Positions 1 to 9,799 of a stretch of 64,000 nt of DNA are shown here, in pieces (the stretch's first letter is position 1; every line of letters starts with the position of its first letter). Made by a program: the position numbers and the translations under genes. The notes under the pieces were generated by a model. The model ran no database searches. It had not been told where the DNA came from and worked only from the letters and a program-made list of their open reading frames with translations. The stretch comes from Kutzneria buriramensis (GTDB lineage: Bacteria > Actinomycetota > Actinomycetes > Mycobacteriales > Pseudonocardiaceae): contig NZ_QUNO01000007.1 in assembly GCF_003387475.1 (NCBI RefSeq), positions 372,001 to 436,000 of the forward strand, read 5' to 3'.

Positions 1-495
1 GTACGCCTTCGTCGCCGCGTACACCGCCAAATAGAGGGCGGGTATGTAACCCCCGGTGCTGGCGATGTTGACGACGGCCCCGTGGCCGCGGGCGACCATC
101 GCGGGCATCAGGAGCGTGGTGAGCTCGGTCAACGCGTTGACGTTGATGTCGATCAGGGACCGGAACCGGGCCGGATCCCCGTCGAGCACCGGACCTCGCG
201 CGCTGACACCGGCGTTGTTGACCAGCATCTCCACCTCGATGCCCTCGTCAGCCAACGTCTTGGCCAGCCGCGTCGGCGCGTCGGCGGTGGCGAGATCGAG
301 TGGGAGGGTGCGCACTGTCACTCCGTGACGACGGCTCAGCCGCGCGGCCGCTTCGTCGAGCTTGTCGGCGCTGCGGGCGACCAGGACGAGGTGCGCGCCG
401 TGGGCGGCCAGCCGCTCCGCGATAGCCGCCCCGATGCCGGTGGAGGCGCCGGTGACGACGGCGAACTTGTCGCGCATCTGCGCTGCTGTGGTCAT
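1..495 (-). CDS. SDR-family oxidoreductase (3' end outside window)
   Basis: Short-chain dehydrogenase/reductase, an NAD(P)-dependent cytosolic oxidoreductase of unknown substrate. The reading frame is open from the ATG at 495 to base 1. It shows the nucleotide-binding VTGASTGIG at residues 14-22, an NNAG motif, the catalytic Ser near residue 146 and Tyr159/Lys163 of the YxxxK signature just before the edge. It is therefore a classical SDR missing only its C-terminal substrate-loop part here. It is transcribed divergently from the MerR regulator at 548, with a perfect inverted repeat between the two starts, so control by that MerR protein is likely (inference). Confidence 0.9.
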   Translation of the reverse strand, partial: MTTAAQMRDKFAVVTGASTGIGAAIAERLAAHGAHLVLVARSADKLDEAAARLSRRHGVTVRTLPLDLATADAPTRLAKTLADEGIEVEMLVNNAGVSARGPVLDGDPARFRSLIDINVNALTELTTLLMPAMVARGHGAVVNIASTGGYIPALYLAVYAATKAY

Positions 496-510
496 GGTCT
501 CGACGCTAAA

Positions 511-530
511 CCTTGACGTCGGTGTCAAGG
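511..530. promoter_or_regulatory. Inverted repeat between SDR and MerR genes
   Basis: CCTTGAC (511-517), 6-nt spacer, GTCAAGG (524-530), flanked by A and T that extend the symmetry. MerR-family operators are typically such palindromes built around a TTGAC -35 element. This one lies 15 bp from the SDR start and 17 bp from the regulator start, so it is the probable shared operator. Confidence 0.65.
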
Positions 531-547
531 TCAAGGTGAAGTGAGGC

Positions 548-925
548 ATGCCCATCGGCGAGTTGAGCAAGGCGACCGGCGTCAGCAGTCGGGCACTGCG
601 CTACTACGAGCAGCAGGGCCTGCTGCGCAGCGAGCGCCGGCCCAACGGGTACCGCGAGTACGCCCTCGAGTCGATCGAGGTCGTCGCGTTCGTCCAAGAC
701 CTGTTCCACGCCGGCCTTTCCTCCGACGTGGTCCGGGACATCCTGCCCTGCGCCCGGGATGAGCACCCGCGTGGCGACTGCGCCGAACTCCTCGCGCGCG
801 TCCGGCAGGTCCGCGACGAACTCGTGCGGCAGGAACACCACATCGCCGAGCGTCGCCAGCGACTGGACGCCTACCTCGCCGACGGCTATCTCGCCGACGG
901 CTACGAGGCGCGTCCCGCCCGTTGA
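548..925 (+). CDS. MerR-family transcriptional regulator
   Basis: 125-aa regulator with the N-terminal winged helix-turn-helix of the MerR family: IGELSKATGVSSRALRYYE at residues 3-21 and the RRPNGYREY wing at 30-38. A helical dimerisation segment follows. Cys68 and Cys78 could sense metal or redox state, but no clear metal-loop signature is present, so the effector is unknown. Length is typical of short MerR proteins. The tail repeats LADGY twice. Start chosen at ATG 548 with GAGG just upstream. It diverges from an SDR gene, a common actinobacterial arrangement in which the regulator controls both genes. Confidence 0.88.
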   Translation: MPIGELSKATGVSSRALRYYEQQGLLRSERRPNGYREYALESIEVVAFVQDLFHAGLSSDVVRDILPCARDEHPRGDCAELLARVRQVRDELVRQEHHIAERRQRLDAYLADGYLADGYEARPAR

Positions 926-929
926 CCGG

Positions 930-1539
<610 letters not shown>

Positions 1540-1587
1540 TGATCTGACCGAGGCGCGCGGTAGCGTGTGCGCACCACGGGAGGATCG

Positions 1588-2331
1588 ATGCATTCGGTGC
1601 CGCGCAGCACCAATTCCACGGCGGAGTCCCACCAGCGGCCGGGCTTCTGGGTCAGGCCGGTCATGGGAGTGCCGATGCGCTCCATGGTCGGTGTGGTGCT
1701 CGCGTTCGTGACCAGCGGCGTGATCGCGGTGGAGACACTGCCCTCGACCGTGTCCCCGAGCCCGCAGAACGTCGTGGTGGCCGCGGATGCGCCGGCGTCG
1801 CCTCCGGACAGTTCCTCAACCCGCCAGCAGGTGTCGCCGCCCGTGGCCATCACCACGACGAATACGACACAGGCCGTCACTTCGACGAATTCGACACACA
1901 CCGCCACATCTGGCACTGCGAGCACCGGCACGAGTGCAGCCGACAAGACGTCGCCGAGCCCTGCTGGTCAGACGTGCGGCGATTGCTCCGGCGGGGGTGG
2001 CACCACGACGAGTCCACGACCGCCGAGTGGCCCCGTCCATCTCGTGTCCTGCCCGGACGTCGCCTCGGCGTTGCCCACGGTCCCGCAGCAGGCCGCCGCG
2101 GAGGTGAACCAGAACCTGGCCGAGCTCGGTCAGCAGATCACCGACGCGGACAACGGGATCGCCGCCGCGCGGGCCCAGGGCCAGGGCATCGACTTCATCA
2201 ACAACACGGTTCTCGGCCCGCTCAAGGACCGGCGGGTCGCCACGATCGACCGCATAGCCATCGCGATCGGGCGGTACGCGCCGCAGCCGACCGGCCTCGA
2301 CCGCCTCGCACAGTGCGCACTCGCGTCGTAG
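1588..2331 (+). CDS. Ser/Thr/Pro-rich exported or anchored protein, unknown function
   Basis: 247 aa from ATG 1588, which has GGGAGG 5 nt upstream; an in-frame ATG at 1567 lacks this. A short basic N-terminus precedes one hydrophobic segment (MVGVVLAFVTSGVIAV, about residues 35-50), then about 110 residues rich in Thr/Ser/Pro, a Cys-x2-Cys-x-Gly patch and a more ordered C-terminal domain of about 90 residues. The C-terminal part is helical-looking, with repeated Ala/Gln and two further cysteines. Likely membrane-tethered with a wall-spanning linker. I do not recognise the C-terminal domain, and no neighbour suggests a job. Confidence 0.6.
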   Translation: MHSVPRSTNSTAESHQRPGFWVRPVMGVPMRSMVGVVLAFVTSGVIAVETLPSTVSPSPQNVVVAADAPASPPDSSSTRQQVSPPVAITTTNTTQAVTSTNSTHTATSGTASTGTSAADKTSPSPAGQTCGDCSGGGGTTTSPRPPSGPVHLVSCPDVASALPTVPQQAAAEVNQNLAELGQQITDADNGIAAARAQGQGIDFINNTVLGPLKDRRVATIDRIAIAIGRYAPQPTGLDRLAQCALAS

Positions 2332-2378
2332 TGAAGATCGAACTGCGGATGCCGTACCGCGGCGTAGCGTGTGCGGGC

Positions 2379-3083
2379 ATGCCGGGTCCTAGACGACGTT
2401 CCGTGTTGATCGCGCGGCTGGCGGGTGAGCACCCCGACAGCTCGCAGGCGGCGATCCTGGCCGAGCTGCGGCGGTGCCTGCTGGACGGCGGGGTGCCGCC
2501 GGGCACGCCGATTCCGCTGGACGAGGTGGCGATGGTGTTCGGGGTGAGTGCGATCCCGGTCCGGGAGTCGCTGAAGACGCTGGTCGGCGAGGGGCTCGTG
2601 GAGCACCGGCCGAATCTGGGCTACACGGTGGCGAAGCTGACGGTGGCGGAGCTGCGCGAGATGTACCTGGTGCGGGAGGTGCTGGAGACGGCGGCACTGA
2701 CCGCGGCCGTACGGGCGGCGGCCGCAGCCGACGACGAGGCGGTGGCGGCGGCGCACCGGGCGATGGAGTGCGCGGTCCGGGACGGCGACGCGCTGGCGTA
2801 TCACCGGGAGAGCCGGGGGTTCCATCTGGCACTCGTACGGCCGTGCGGAATGCGCCGCCTGCTGGGCATGTTCGAGTCCGCCTGGAACATCACGGAGCCG
2901 CTGCAGTCGATGACGCACCTGACGGCGACGGAACGGGCGACGCTGCAGCGGGATCACGACGAGATCGTGGCGGCCTTCGTGGCCCGGGACACCGAGGCGC
3001 TGCTGGCGGCGGCCCGGGCACATCACGGCCGACTGCGCAGCGCGCTGGACTCGCTGCCGAGCGACACGGGTTTGTTCGCCTAG
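2379..3083 (+). CDS. GntR/FadR-family transcriptional regulator
   Basis: About 234 aa. The N-terminal winged HTH (ILAELRRCLLDGGVPPGTPI, then VSAIPVRESLKTL and HRPNLGYTVAKLT) is followed by an all-helical FCD effector domain beginning at ELREMYLVREVLE. An in-frame ATG at 2349 would add 10 residues; neither start has a strong ribosome site. The gene lies directly upstream of an NCS1 permease and a hydantoin/allantoin racemase on the same strand. Two palindromes sit between it and the permease, so it probably represses uptake and turnover of a ureide or nucleobase until that ligand is present (inference). Confidence 0.85.
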   Translation: MPGPRRRSVLIARLAGEHPDSSQAAILAELRRCLLDGGVPPGTPIPLDEVAMVFGVSAIPVRESLKTLVGEGLVEHRPNLGYTVAKLTVAELREMYLVREVLETAALTAAVRAAAAADDEAVAAAHRAMECAVRDGDALAYHRESRGFHLALVRPCGMRRLLGMFESAWNITEPLQSMTHLTATERATLQRDHDEIVAAFVARDTEALLAAARAHHGRLRSALDSLPSDTGLFA

Positions 3084-3103
3084 AACACGCATTCAGGCCG
3101 GCG

Positions 3104-3122
3104 GGGAACATATATGGTTCCC
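3104..3122. promoter_or_regulatory. Palindrome upstream of NCS1 permease
   Basis: GGGAAC (3104-3109), 7-nt AT-rich centre, GTTCCC (3117-3122). It starts 20 bp after the GntR stop codon and lies about 65 bp before the permease start. A plausible operator for the adjacent FadR-type regulator, overlapping an AT-rich -10-like stretch. Confidence 0.5.
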
Positions 3123-3129
3123 GTCATAG

Positions 3130-3146
3130 CGCCGTAACACGGCGCT
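3130..3146. promoter_or_regulatory. Second inverted repeat upstream of NCS1 permease
   Basis: GCGCCG (3130-3135), TAACA, CGGCGC (3141-3146). It could act as an operator half of the same control region or form a 5'-UTR stem-loop. It lies 38 bp before the permease ATG. Confidence 0.4.
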
Positions 3147-3184
3147 CCTAGCGTTTCGCGCAACCGATCGCTCAGGAGCGCCCC

Positions 3185-4636
3185 ATGACCGACGTCCTGG
3201 CCCGTACCTCGGAAACCGCCGCCACCGAACTCGATCCCCGACTGGCCAACGACGATCTGAAGCCGTTGGCCGAACAGAGTTGGGGCGCCTACAACATCTT
3301 CGCGTTCTGGATGTCGGACGTGCACAGCGTCGGCGGTTACGTGACCGCCGGCAGCCTGTTCATGCTCGGCCTGAGCAGCTGGCAGGTGCTGGTCGCGCTG
3401 CTCGTCGGCATCGGCATCGTGCAGCTGTTCTGCAACCTGGTGGCGAAGCCGAGCCAGGCCGCGGCGGTGCCGTACCCGGTGATCTGCCGCAGCGCGTTCG
3501 GCGTGCTGGGCGCGAACATCCCGGCGGTGATCCGCGGTCTGATCGCGGTCGCCTGGTACGGCATCCAGACCTATCTCGCCTCGGCGGCACTGGATGTGCT
3601 GCTGCTCAAGGTGTTCCCGGGCCTTGCCCCGTTCGCGGACGTGCGGCAGCACGGCCTGCTCGGCCTGTCGCTGCTGGGCTGGGGCTCGTTCATGCTACTG
3701 TGGTTGTTGCAGGCGGCGGTGTTCTGGACCGGCATGAACACCATCCGCCGCTTCATCGACTTCTGCGGGCCCGCGGTGTACGTCGTGATGATCATGCTCG
3801 CCGGCTACCTGGTCTACCGCGGCGGCTGGGGTGCGATCGACCTGAACCTCGGCGCGGTGAAGTACTCCGGCCTCGACGTCGTCCCGGTGATGCTGGGCGC
3901 GATCGCGCTGGTGGTGTCGTACTTCTCCGGGCCGATGCTCAACTTCGGCGACTTCTCCCGCTACGGCAAGTCGTTCCGGGCCGTGAAGCGTGGCAACCTG
4001 CTCGGCCTGCCGGTGAACTTCCTGGCCTTCTCGGTGCTCGTGGTGGTGACGGCCTCGCTGACGGTGCCGGTGTTCGGGCAGCTGATCACCGACCCGGTGC
4101 AGACCGTGGCCCGCATCGACAGCACCACCGCGATCGTGTTGGGGGCGTTGACGTTCACCACCGCCACCATCGGCATCAACATCGTCGCCAACTTCATCTC
4201 GCCCGCGTTCGACTTCTCGAACCTGAGCCCGCAGCGCATCAGCTGGCGCGCCGGCGGCATGATCGCCGCGGTCGGCTCGGTGCTGATCACGCCGTGGAAC
4301 CTCTACGACAGCCCGGACGTCATCCACTACACCCTGGAGACGCTCGGCGCGTTCATCGGCCCGCTGTTCGGGGTGCTGATCGCCGACTTCTACCTGGTGC
4401 GCCGGCAGAAGATCGCCGTGGCCGACCTGTTCAGCATGTCCCCGTCGGGAACCTACTGGTACCGAGGCGGTTTCAACCCGCGGGCGATCATCGCCACCGT
4501 CATCGGCGCCGCCGTCGCCGTGACACCGGTGCTGTGGACGGCCGGGCCGGGCATGGCGACGGCGGCGCAGTACAGCTGGTTTATCGGCATGGGTCTGAGC
4601 CTGGCCGTGTACCGGGCGGTGTCGCCGAAGTGCTGA
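3185..4636 (+). CDS. NCS1-family nucleobase/allantoin:cation symporter
   Basis: 483-aa polytopic membrane protein of the nucleobase:cation symporter-1 family, usual length, about 12 transmembrane helices. Family features visible are the N-terminal DLKPLAEQSWGAYNIFAFWM (substrate/cation site in helix 1) and WYGIQTY in helix 3. NCS1 members import uracil, cytosine, allantoin or hydantoins with Na+ or H+. AGGAG at 3175-3179 fixes the ATG at 3185. The racemase start overlaps its stop, so the two are translationally coupled. Given the partner, allantoin or a 5-substituted hydantoin is the likeliest substrate (inference). Confidence 0.93.
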   Translation: MTDVLARTSETAATELDPRLANDDLKPLAEQSWGAYNIFAFWMSDVHSVGGYVTAGSLFMLGLSSWQVLVALLVGIGIVQLFCNLVAKPSQAAAVPYPVICRSAFGVLGANIPAVIRGLIAVAWYGIQTYLASAALDVLLLKVFPGLAPFADVRQHGLLGLSLLGWGSFMLLWLLQAAVFWTGMNTIRRFIDFCGPAVYVVMIMLAGYLVYRGGWGAIDLNLGAVKYSGLDVVPVMLGAIALVVSYFSGPMLNFGDFSRYGKSFRAVKRGNLLGLPVNFLAFSVLVVVTASLTVPVFGQLITDPVQTVARIDSTTAIVLGALTFTTATIGINIVANFISPAFDFSNLSPQRISWRAGGMIAAVGSVLITPWNLYDSPDVIHYTLETLGAFIGPLFGVLIADFYLVRRQKIAVADLFSMSPSGTYWYRGGFNPRAIIATVIGAAVAVTPVLWTAGPGMATAAQYSWFIGMGLSLAVYRAVSPKC

Positions 4637-5340
4637 TCAAGGTCGTCAACCCCAACACCACCGCCGCCATGACTGCCGTGATCGAACGGGCGGCCCGGGA
4701 CGTCGCCGGGCCCGGCACCACCGTGCGGGCCGTGACGTCCCGGATGGGGCCGGCGTCCATCGAGAGCCACTACGACGAGGCGCTGTCCGTGCCCGGGGTG
4801 CTCGCCGAGATCTCCGGCGCGGACGGCTACGTGATCGCCTGCTTCGGCGATCCCGGCCTGGACGCCGCCCGCGAGCTGGCCGAGGGCCCGGTCGTCGGCA
4901 TCGCCGAGGCCGCCATGCACGCCGCGGCCTTCCTCGGCCGGGGGTTCACCGTCGTGACCACCCTCGGCCGGACCGTCGGCCGGGCCTGGGACCTCGCCGA
5001 CCGCTACGGCATGGCTCGGCACTGCCGCCGGGTCCGTGCCTGTGAAGTGCCCGTTCTGGAGGTCGCCGTCGCCGAGAAGGCCATCGCCAAGGAGTGCCGG
5101 TCGGCGGCCGTCCAGGACGGCTGCGACGCCATTGTTCTCGGCTGCGCCGGGATGGCCGACCTGGCCGCCCGGCTCACCGCCGAGATCGGCCTCCCGGTGA
5201 TCGACGGCGTCGCCGCCGCCACCCTCCAGGTGCAGTCCCTAATCACCATGGGCCTGCGCACCGGTTCCCGCCAGGAATACGCCCCACCCCTGCCCAAGCC
5301 CTACACCGGCCCCCTGGCCCCCTTCGAAATCCCTGCGTAG
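4630..5340 (+). CDS. Hydantoin/allantoin racemase (Asp/Glu racemase superfamily)
   Basis: 236-aa cofactor-independent racemase that interconverts D/L hydantoins or allantoin by a two-cysteine mechanism. Both catalytic cysteines are present: Cys71 in ACFGDPG and Cys172 in LGCAGM. The N-terminus IKVVNPNTT is typical of the family. The GTG at 4630 overlaps the permease stop by 7 nt, which argues for this start over the much longer open frame upstream. No hydantoinase or carbamoylase is adjacent, so the hydrolytic steps must be encoded elsewhere. Confidence 0.9.
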   Translation: MLIKVVNPNTTAAMTAVIERAARDVAGPGTTVRAVTSRMGPASIESHYDEALSVPGVLAEISGADGYVIACFGDPGLDAARELAEGPVVGIAEAAMHAAAFLGRGFTVVTTLGRTVGRAWDLADRYGMARHCRRVRACEVPVLEVAVAEKAIAKECRSAAVQDGCDAIVLGCAGMADLAARLTAEIGLPVIDGVAAATLQVQSLITMGLRTGSRQEYAPPLPKPYTGPLAPFEIPA

Positions 5341-5882
5341 TCGTTTCCGGGCGCACGACGTCGTCGTGCGCCGGGACAAACCGTGTACCGTGCCAAAAGT
5401 CGATGCGTAGGCCGTGACCAGGTGTTTCGCCGGCCAGCTCAGGCAGTTCGCCGGTACTCGTTGATCACGCCGCCGAGGACCTTCCGGCGTGTGATCGGAG
5501 CGTCCAACGGGGGCGGGTCTCATGGCAACGACGGTCAACGGTGGCGGACGGTCGTTGGCTGAGTGCGGTTCGTGGGTGTTGTGGTCGGTTGGCGACGGTT
5601 GGCGGATCCACCTGGTCGGGTAGTGCGAACCGTGACCCCATAACGGTGTTACGTAAAAACTTGGAGGGGACCGCTCCTGTTTGGGGGCTGCGGCAGGGTA
5701 GGGGTCCACTGTGGATGATCGACTTAAGACTGTCGTCGGGTATGAGAAAGGCCGCGGCAGGCCACACGTCCTCGCCGGCGGGGGAGAACCGCCAAGCCTG
5801 ACGCGGCGAATCGGTGCGAACCGGACCGTCGCGGCGGCGCCGGTAGGTTGCCCGACCGGCCGACCCGATCCCGTGCCGGCCC
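5341..5882. other. Intergenic region with IS debris
   Basis: Apart from the transposase C-terminal scrap at 5439-5519, I see no gene. The segment contains several CAACG/CGGTTGG-type short repeats near 5525-5610 and the convergent 3' ends of the racemase and the LAL regulator. Confidence 0.5.
5439..5519 (-). pseudogene. Transposase C-terminal remnant
   Basis: Minus-strand reading gives DPPPLDAPITRRKVLGGVIN followed by EYRRTA and a stop. This is the conserved C-terminal tail of rve-type actinobacterial transposases; the element at 39.9 kb ends RLGGAIHEYSQ. An in-frame stop lies immediately upstream, so only about 26 codons survive. Confidence 0.65.
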
Positions 5883-8222
5883 TCACCGATCCCAGATTTC
5901 TCGTTGTTCGGTGACCCATGCCGCGAGCTGGGTGCGTTTGGTAAGGCCAAGCTTGGCCAAGATGTGTTCGACGTGGCCTTCGGCGGTGCGTTGGGCGATC
6001 ACCAACTGGGCGGCGATGTCCTTGTTGGACAGTCCCTTGGCAACGAGCTCGGCGACCTGCTGCTCCCGCTTGGTCAGGGGTGATCTCGCGGTGGGAGCCG
6101 GGGTAGGGGGTGCGGGTTTCTCGCCCAGGGCGTAGGCAATGGCCTGATCCAGGTCGAGCGCGGTGCCACGGCCGAACGCAGCCTGGAAGGCGCGGTCGCC
6201 GAGACGGTGGCGGGCCTGGCGCTCGCACGCCTCACGCGCGGCGCGGTGATGTTTGAAGTCGAGCGCGGCCGGGTCGCCAAACAGCGGCCAGAGCTGGTGC
6301 GCCGCGCCGAGCAGCACGGTGGCCCGTTCGCACTCGCCGGCCTCACTGGCGATCCAGGCCAGCCGCTCAATTTGCAGCGCCGTGCCGACAGGGTCGCGGA
6401 AGTTGCGCATGTCCCGGAGATTTTCCCGGGCGTGCGCGCCCGCCTGCGTCACCTCGCCTCGTGTCCATTCGGCGAGGGACAGGGTGCTGACCACATAGGA
6501 TCGGGCCCATTGCTCACCATGTCGCTCACACAGCGCCATGCCCTCGCCGCAGAGCTCGATGGCGCGGTCCGAGTCTCCCTGGAGAAGGACCACCGCGGCC
6601 AGCAGGGCATGGGCGAGGATCACGTTGGTGCTCAGTTCGCCCAGCACCTCGAAGCGTGCCAAAACATCCTCGACCAGCATCTGCGCGCGTGGCAGGTCGC
6701 CGTTGAGCCGTGCGAGAAGGCTCCGGGTGAACTGGGCGCAGGCAAGCGTGGTCTCCGCGCCCCGTGGTACGGCCCAGTCCCAGCACTCCTGTGCCATGGC
6801 TGTGGCGGCGGGGTAGTCCCCTTGCAGTGCGCTGATGTGGGCGGCGGCGCACAGGGCAGTGGCCCGCGGCTTGCTCGGCTCGGTGTCCAGGGCCAGCGCC
6901 CGGTCCAGCCAGTGGCGCCCCTCGGCCAGCAAGCCGCAGCAAAGCCAGTAGAACTGCAGAGCCGCGGCCATCCGGAGTCCGGTCTGGGACTCGCCGGGAG
7001 TGGTCAGGCAGTACTTCAGGGCGACGCGCAGATTGGGGTGTGCGGACCGGATGTGGGCGGACAACTCCAGCTGGTTGGGTCCGAACCACTCGGCCTCGCC
7101 CCGTTCGGCCAGCCCCAGGTAGTAGTCCCGATGCCGCCGACACAGCACCGCCTCCTGCCCACCCGCCCGCAGTCTGTCCCGCCCGTAGTGGCGAAGCGTG
7201 TTCAACAGCCGATACCGTGCCCAGGCGTGATCCTGGTTCTCCCGGATCAGGATCGACTTGTCCACCAGCCCGGTCAGCAGGTCAAGTACCTCTTCGCGGG
7301 CGATGCCGTCCCCGGCGCACACCGCTTCGGCCGCGTCCAAGTCGAACCCGCCGGCGAACACCGACGCCCGCGCCCACAGCGTCTGCTCCGCCGGCGAACA
7401 CAACTCGTAGCTCCAGTCCACCACCGCCCGCAACGTCTGATGCCGGGGCAACACCACATGGCTGCCCCCGCGCAGCAGACGGAAGCGGTCGTCCAGCCGA
7501 GCCAGGATCTGCTCCGGAGACAGCACCCGCACCCGCGCCGCGGCCAACTCGACCGCCAACGGCAGCCCGTCCAGCTGACGACAGATCCGGCCGACCGTCG
7601 CGCGGTTGTCGGCCGTGACCTCGAAGTCCGGTCGTACGAGCATGGCTCGCTCCGCGAACAGGTGGATCACGTCGTCGCCAACGGGTCTTCCCCGCAGCGG
7701 TGGGTGTTCCGGGTCCGGCAGCGGCAGCGGCAGCACCACAAGGAGTTGTTCGCCCGGCGCGGACAGCGCCTGTTGGCTGGTGGCCAGGATTCGCACTTCC
7801 GGCGCCGCGGCAAGCAGTTCGGCCGCCAAGTCCGCACAGTACTCCGCCACGTACTCGCAGTTGTCCAGCACCAACAACAGCTGCCTGTCCCGGAGATAGC
7901 CCACCAACACGTTCCGTGGCGACCGCGTGGTCCGATCCCGAATCCCCATGCTGTCCGCGACCGTCTGGTCCACCAGCATGTGATCCTGCAACGTGGCCAG
8001 CTCCACCAGCCACACCCCGTCGACGAACGCCCGCCGCACCCCTGCCGCCACCCGCAGCGCCAGCCGACTTTTGCCCACCCCACCCGCACCGGTCAACGTC
8101 AACAACCGGGCGACGGACAGCAGCCGTTTCGTCTCGGCGACCTCCCCCCGGCGGTCCACAAAACTGGTCACTTCAGCAGGAAGATTGCCACGCTGCCGCA
8201 ACTGGTGCCCGACCGCCATCAT
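5883..8222 (-). CDS. LAL-type LuxR regulator with NB-ARC-like ATPase
   Basis: 779-aa STAND regulator. Walker A GAGGVGKS is at residues 45-52 and Walker [10 protein letters not shown] near 117, followed by the [13 protein letters not shown] helical motif typical of AfsR-like ATPases, a TPR-like helical middle, and a LuxR helix-turn-helix in the last 65 residues ([20 protein letters not shown], then [16 protein letters not shown]). Such proteins bind ATP and an inducer, oligomerise and activate promoters. Two adjacent ATGs (8222, 8219) are possible starts. It is a close paralogue of the 41141-43432 gene in length, domain order and motif wording. Target unknown. Confidence 0.9.
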   Translation of the reverse strand: MMAVGHQLRQRGNLPAEVTSFVDRRGEVAETKRLLSVARLLTLTGAGGVGKSRLALRVAAGVRRAFVDGVWLVELATLQDHMLVDQTVADSMGIRDRTTRSPRNVLVGYLRDRQLLLVLDNCEYVAEYCADLAAELLAAAPEVRILATSQQALSAPGEQLLVVLPLPLPDPEHPPLRGRPVGDDVIHLFAERAMLVRPDFEVTADNRATVGRICRQLDGLPLAVELAAARVRVLSPEQILARLDDRFRLLRGGSHVVLPRHQTLRAVVDWSYELCSPAEQTLWARASVFAGGFDLDAAEAVCAGDGIAREEVLDLLTGLVDKSILIRENQDHAWARYRLLNTLRHYGRDRLRAGGQEAVLCRRHRDYYLGLAERGEAEWFGPNQLELSAHIRSAHPNLRVALKYCLTTPGESQTGLRMAAALQFYWLCCGLLAEGRHWLDRALALDTEPSKPRATALCAAAHISALQGDYPAATAMAQECWDWAVPRGAETTLACAQFTRSLLARLNGDLPRAQMLVEDVLARFEVLGELSTNVILAHALLAAVVLLQGDSDRAIELCGEGMALCERHGEQWARSYVVSTLSLAEWTRGEVTQAGAHARENLRDMRNFRDPVGTALQIERLAWIASEAGECERATVLLGAAHQLWPLFGDPAALDFKHHRAAREACERQARHRLGDRAFQAAFGRGTALDLDQAIAYALGEKPAPPTPAPTARSPLTKREQQVAELVAKGLSNKDIAAQLVIAQRTAEGHVEHILAKLGLTKRTQLAAWVTEQREIWDR

Positions 8223-8461
8223 TCAGGCCGTGAGCGATACCGACAACGGCCACCCTGGGGTGGCTGTGATCGTCCGCGGGCACCGGACACACTTCCGTAG
8301 GTGACGAAGACCCCAGGCTGCCGACAAAACTCCACCTCCCGAATGTGGCAGCAGCCCGCCTGGTTGAGCGGTAGGACGTTGACGCAGTCTCGACAATGGC
8401 CATCAAACGCCAGCGAGACAGTGGGCCACTCGGTGCCGCCGGCGGGTGATGCCGGGCAGGT

Positions 8462-9005
8462 CCTGTACTACATTCCGAGGTCGAGTGGGAGTGGGTCGCC
8501 TCGTCGGCGGTAGTGGCTGATCATGGCTCTGGTCTGATGGACTTGGCGCCACACGGCACGGGCGATCGCGGCGGCGACGCCCACAGCATGTAGCAGTGTC
8601 GTCGCGGCCAATAGCCGACGGATCGCCGCGGTCGACGACGGGAGAACGGCCGACCTCGGCAGATCGCCTGACCCTCCCGGAGCGGTGCGTGTTTTCCCTG
8701 GCTGGCACGGGTCACCGCGAGAAGTGCCTGAGCCAGCATGCACATCGTGACGTGCCGATGCCACGGCACCCACTTGCGGACCTGGTAGGCGTCCATCCCG
8801 ACCTGGTCCTTGCCGGTCTTGTTGTCCTCCTCGACCGTCCAGCGCATACCCGCCGTGCGGGCGGTTGAACATCCAACTCAGGCGGTCGATCGGGGGCTGA
8901 AGGTCAGCGTCCCAGGCGGCGATGTCCCGGGCGGTTACCTGCTCCACGCCAACATCAACAACTGCTTACACGGGCACATTCCTTGATCTGGGAATGTAGT
9001 ACAGG
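8462..9005 (-). mobile_element. MITE-like deletion derivative of an IS701-type element
   Basis: Perfect 15-bp terminal inverted repeats, CCTGTACTACATTCC at 8462-8476 and its complement at 8991-9005, bound 544 bp. Inside, on the minus strand, are an N-terminal scrap (TARDIAAWDADLQPPIDRL) and a C-terminal scrap of an IS701-like DDE transposase. The catalytic centre has been deleted. I see no obvious target-site duplication. It could be mobilised only by a transposase acting in trans. Confidence 0.7.
8468..8947 (-). pseudogene. IS701-family transposase, internally deleted and frameshifted
   Basis: The first frame (ATG 8947) starts TARDIAAWDADLQPPIDRL, similar to the N-terminus of IS701 transposases. 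An overlapping frame (8847-8521) continues MRWTVEEDNKTGKDQVGMDA and YQVRKWVPWHRHVTMCMLAQ, the C-terminal region. Reading then returns to the first frame for SSTAAIRRLLAATTLLHAVG and SHYRRRG. About 250 central residues with the DDE residues are absent, and at least two frameshifts are needed, so it is non-functional. Confidence 0.7.
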
Positions 9006-9184
9006 TGTGCCAACCGATTCCGATTCCTGTCCGAACCGGAATTGGGCGTTGTGGTCATCGTTTTTTGCTGTGTGCGCTGAGCATCATGGTGGGCGTCGGC
9101 GCGGCCAGGCCCGGCACTCCAGCGTCCACGCCGCCTCTCGGCCGGGTGACCCGGTGCTGCGGCCATGCGCGGCCGGCTGGGGAG

Positions 9185-9778
9185 CTACGCCTCCAGTATT
9201 CGGCGGCCGGCGATGAGGGCGAGGACGGCGGCCGCGGCCTGCTCGGCGGTGTTGTCGACATTGGGGGAGGCGCTGTCGATCAATAGGGCGGCATGGCCGT
9301 GTGCGGTCGCGACGATGGCGGACGTGAGGCGCTGGGCGTGTGGCTCGGTGTCGCACAGCTCGCGCGCCGGTGCCAGGAACAGTTCGCCGACCTTCTGCGC
9401 GGTACGGTGGAGATCCGGGCGGCTCTTGTCCAGCCTGCCGCCGAACAGGGCCTTGAACAGGGGCTGTTGGTCGCCGGCGAATCGGACGTACTCGGCGGCC
9501 GCGGCGGCCAGGCGCTGGCTGGCAGTGCCGGTGGCGGTGACCTGGACCAGCCGCTCGTGCAACAGGTCACCGGCGTGCACGGCGATCGCGGCCAGCAGTT
9601 CGTCTCGGTCGGCGAAGTGCCGGTAGGGCGCGGCCTGGGCGACCCCGAGCCGACGGCTCACCTCGGCCATCGAGAAGCCCTCCAGGCCGCGCTCGGCGAG
9701 CAGTTCGATCGAACTGTCGATCAACGCGGCCCGCAGGGCGCCGTGGTGATAGCTCTCTCTTCTGGTGGTGTCCGGCAT
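9185..9778 (-). CDS. TetR-family transcriptional regulator
   Basis: 197 aa. The N-terminal TetR HTH reads HHGALRAALIDSSIELLAER and FSMAEVSRRLGVAQAAPYRH (residues about 10-55), followed by a helical ligand/dimer domain with ALFGG and HGHAALLID motifs seen in TetR_C WHG-type proteins. The ATG at 9778 fits the conserved start. It lies 21 bp downstream of, and in the same direction as, the SDR at 9800-10645, so the two may be co-transcribed, with the TetR regulating the SDR (inference). Confidence 0.88.
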   Translation of the reverse strand: MPDTTRRESYHHGALRAALIDSSIELLAERGLEGFSMAEVSRRLGVAQAAPYRHFADRDELLAAIAVHAGDLLHERLVQVTATGTASQRLAAAAAEYVRFAGDQQPLFKALFGGRLDKSRPDLHRTAQKVGELFLAPARELCDTEPHAQRLTSAIVATAHGHAALLIDSASPNVDNTAEQAAAAVLALIAGRRILEA

Positions 9779-9799
9779 GGCGACACAGTAGTTCGCCGC

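Noticed and set aside
3280-5340. A 686-codon frame covering permease and racemase
   Set aside because: Only the last 236 codons (from GTG 4630) match a family; the first part is an out-of-frame shadow of the permease.
6207-8300. A 697-codon open frame antisense to the first LAL regulator
   Set aside because: Composition is typical of the complement of high-GC coding sequence, with no domain; the minus-strand LAL gene explains the region.
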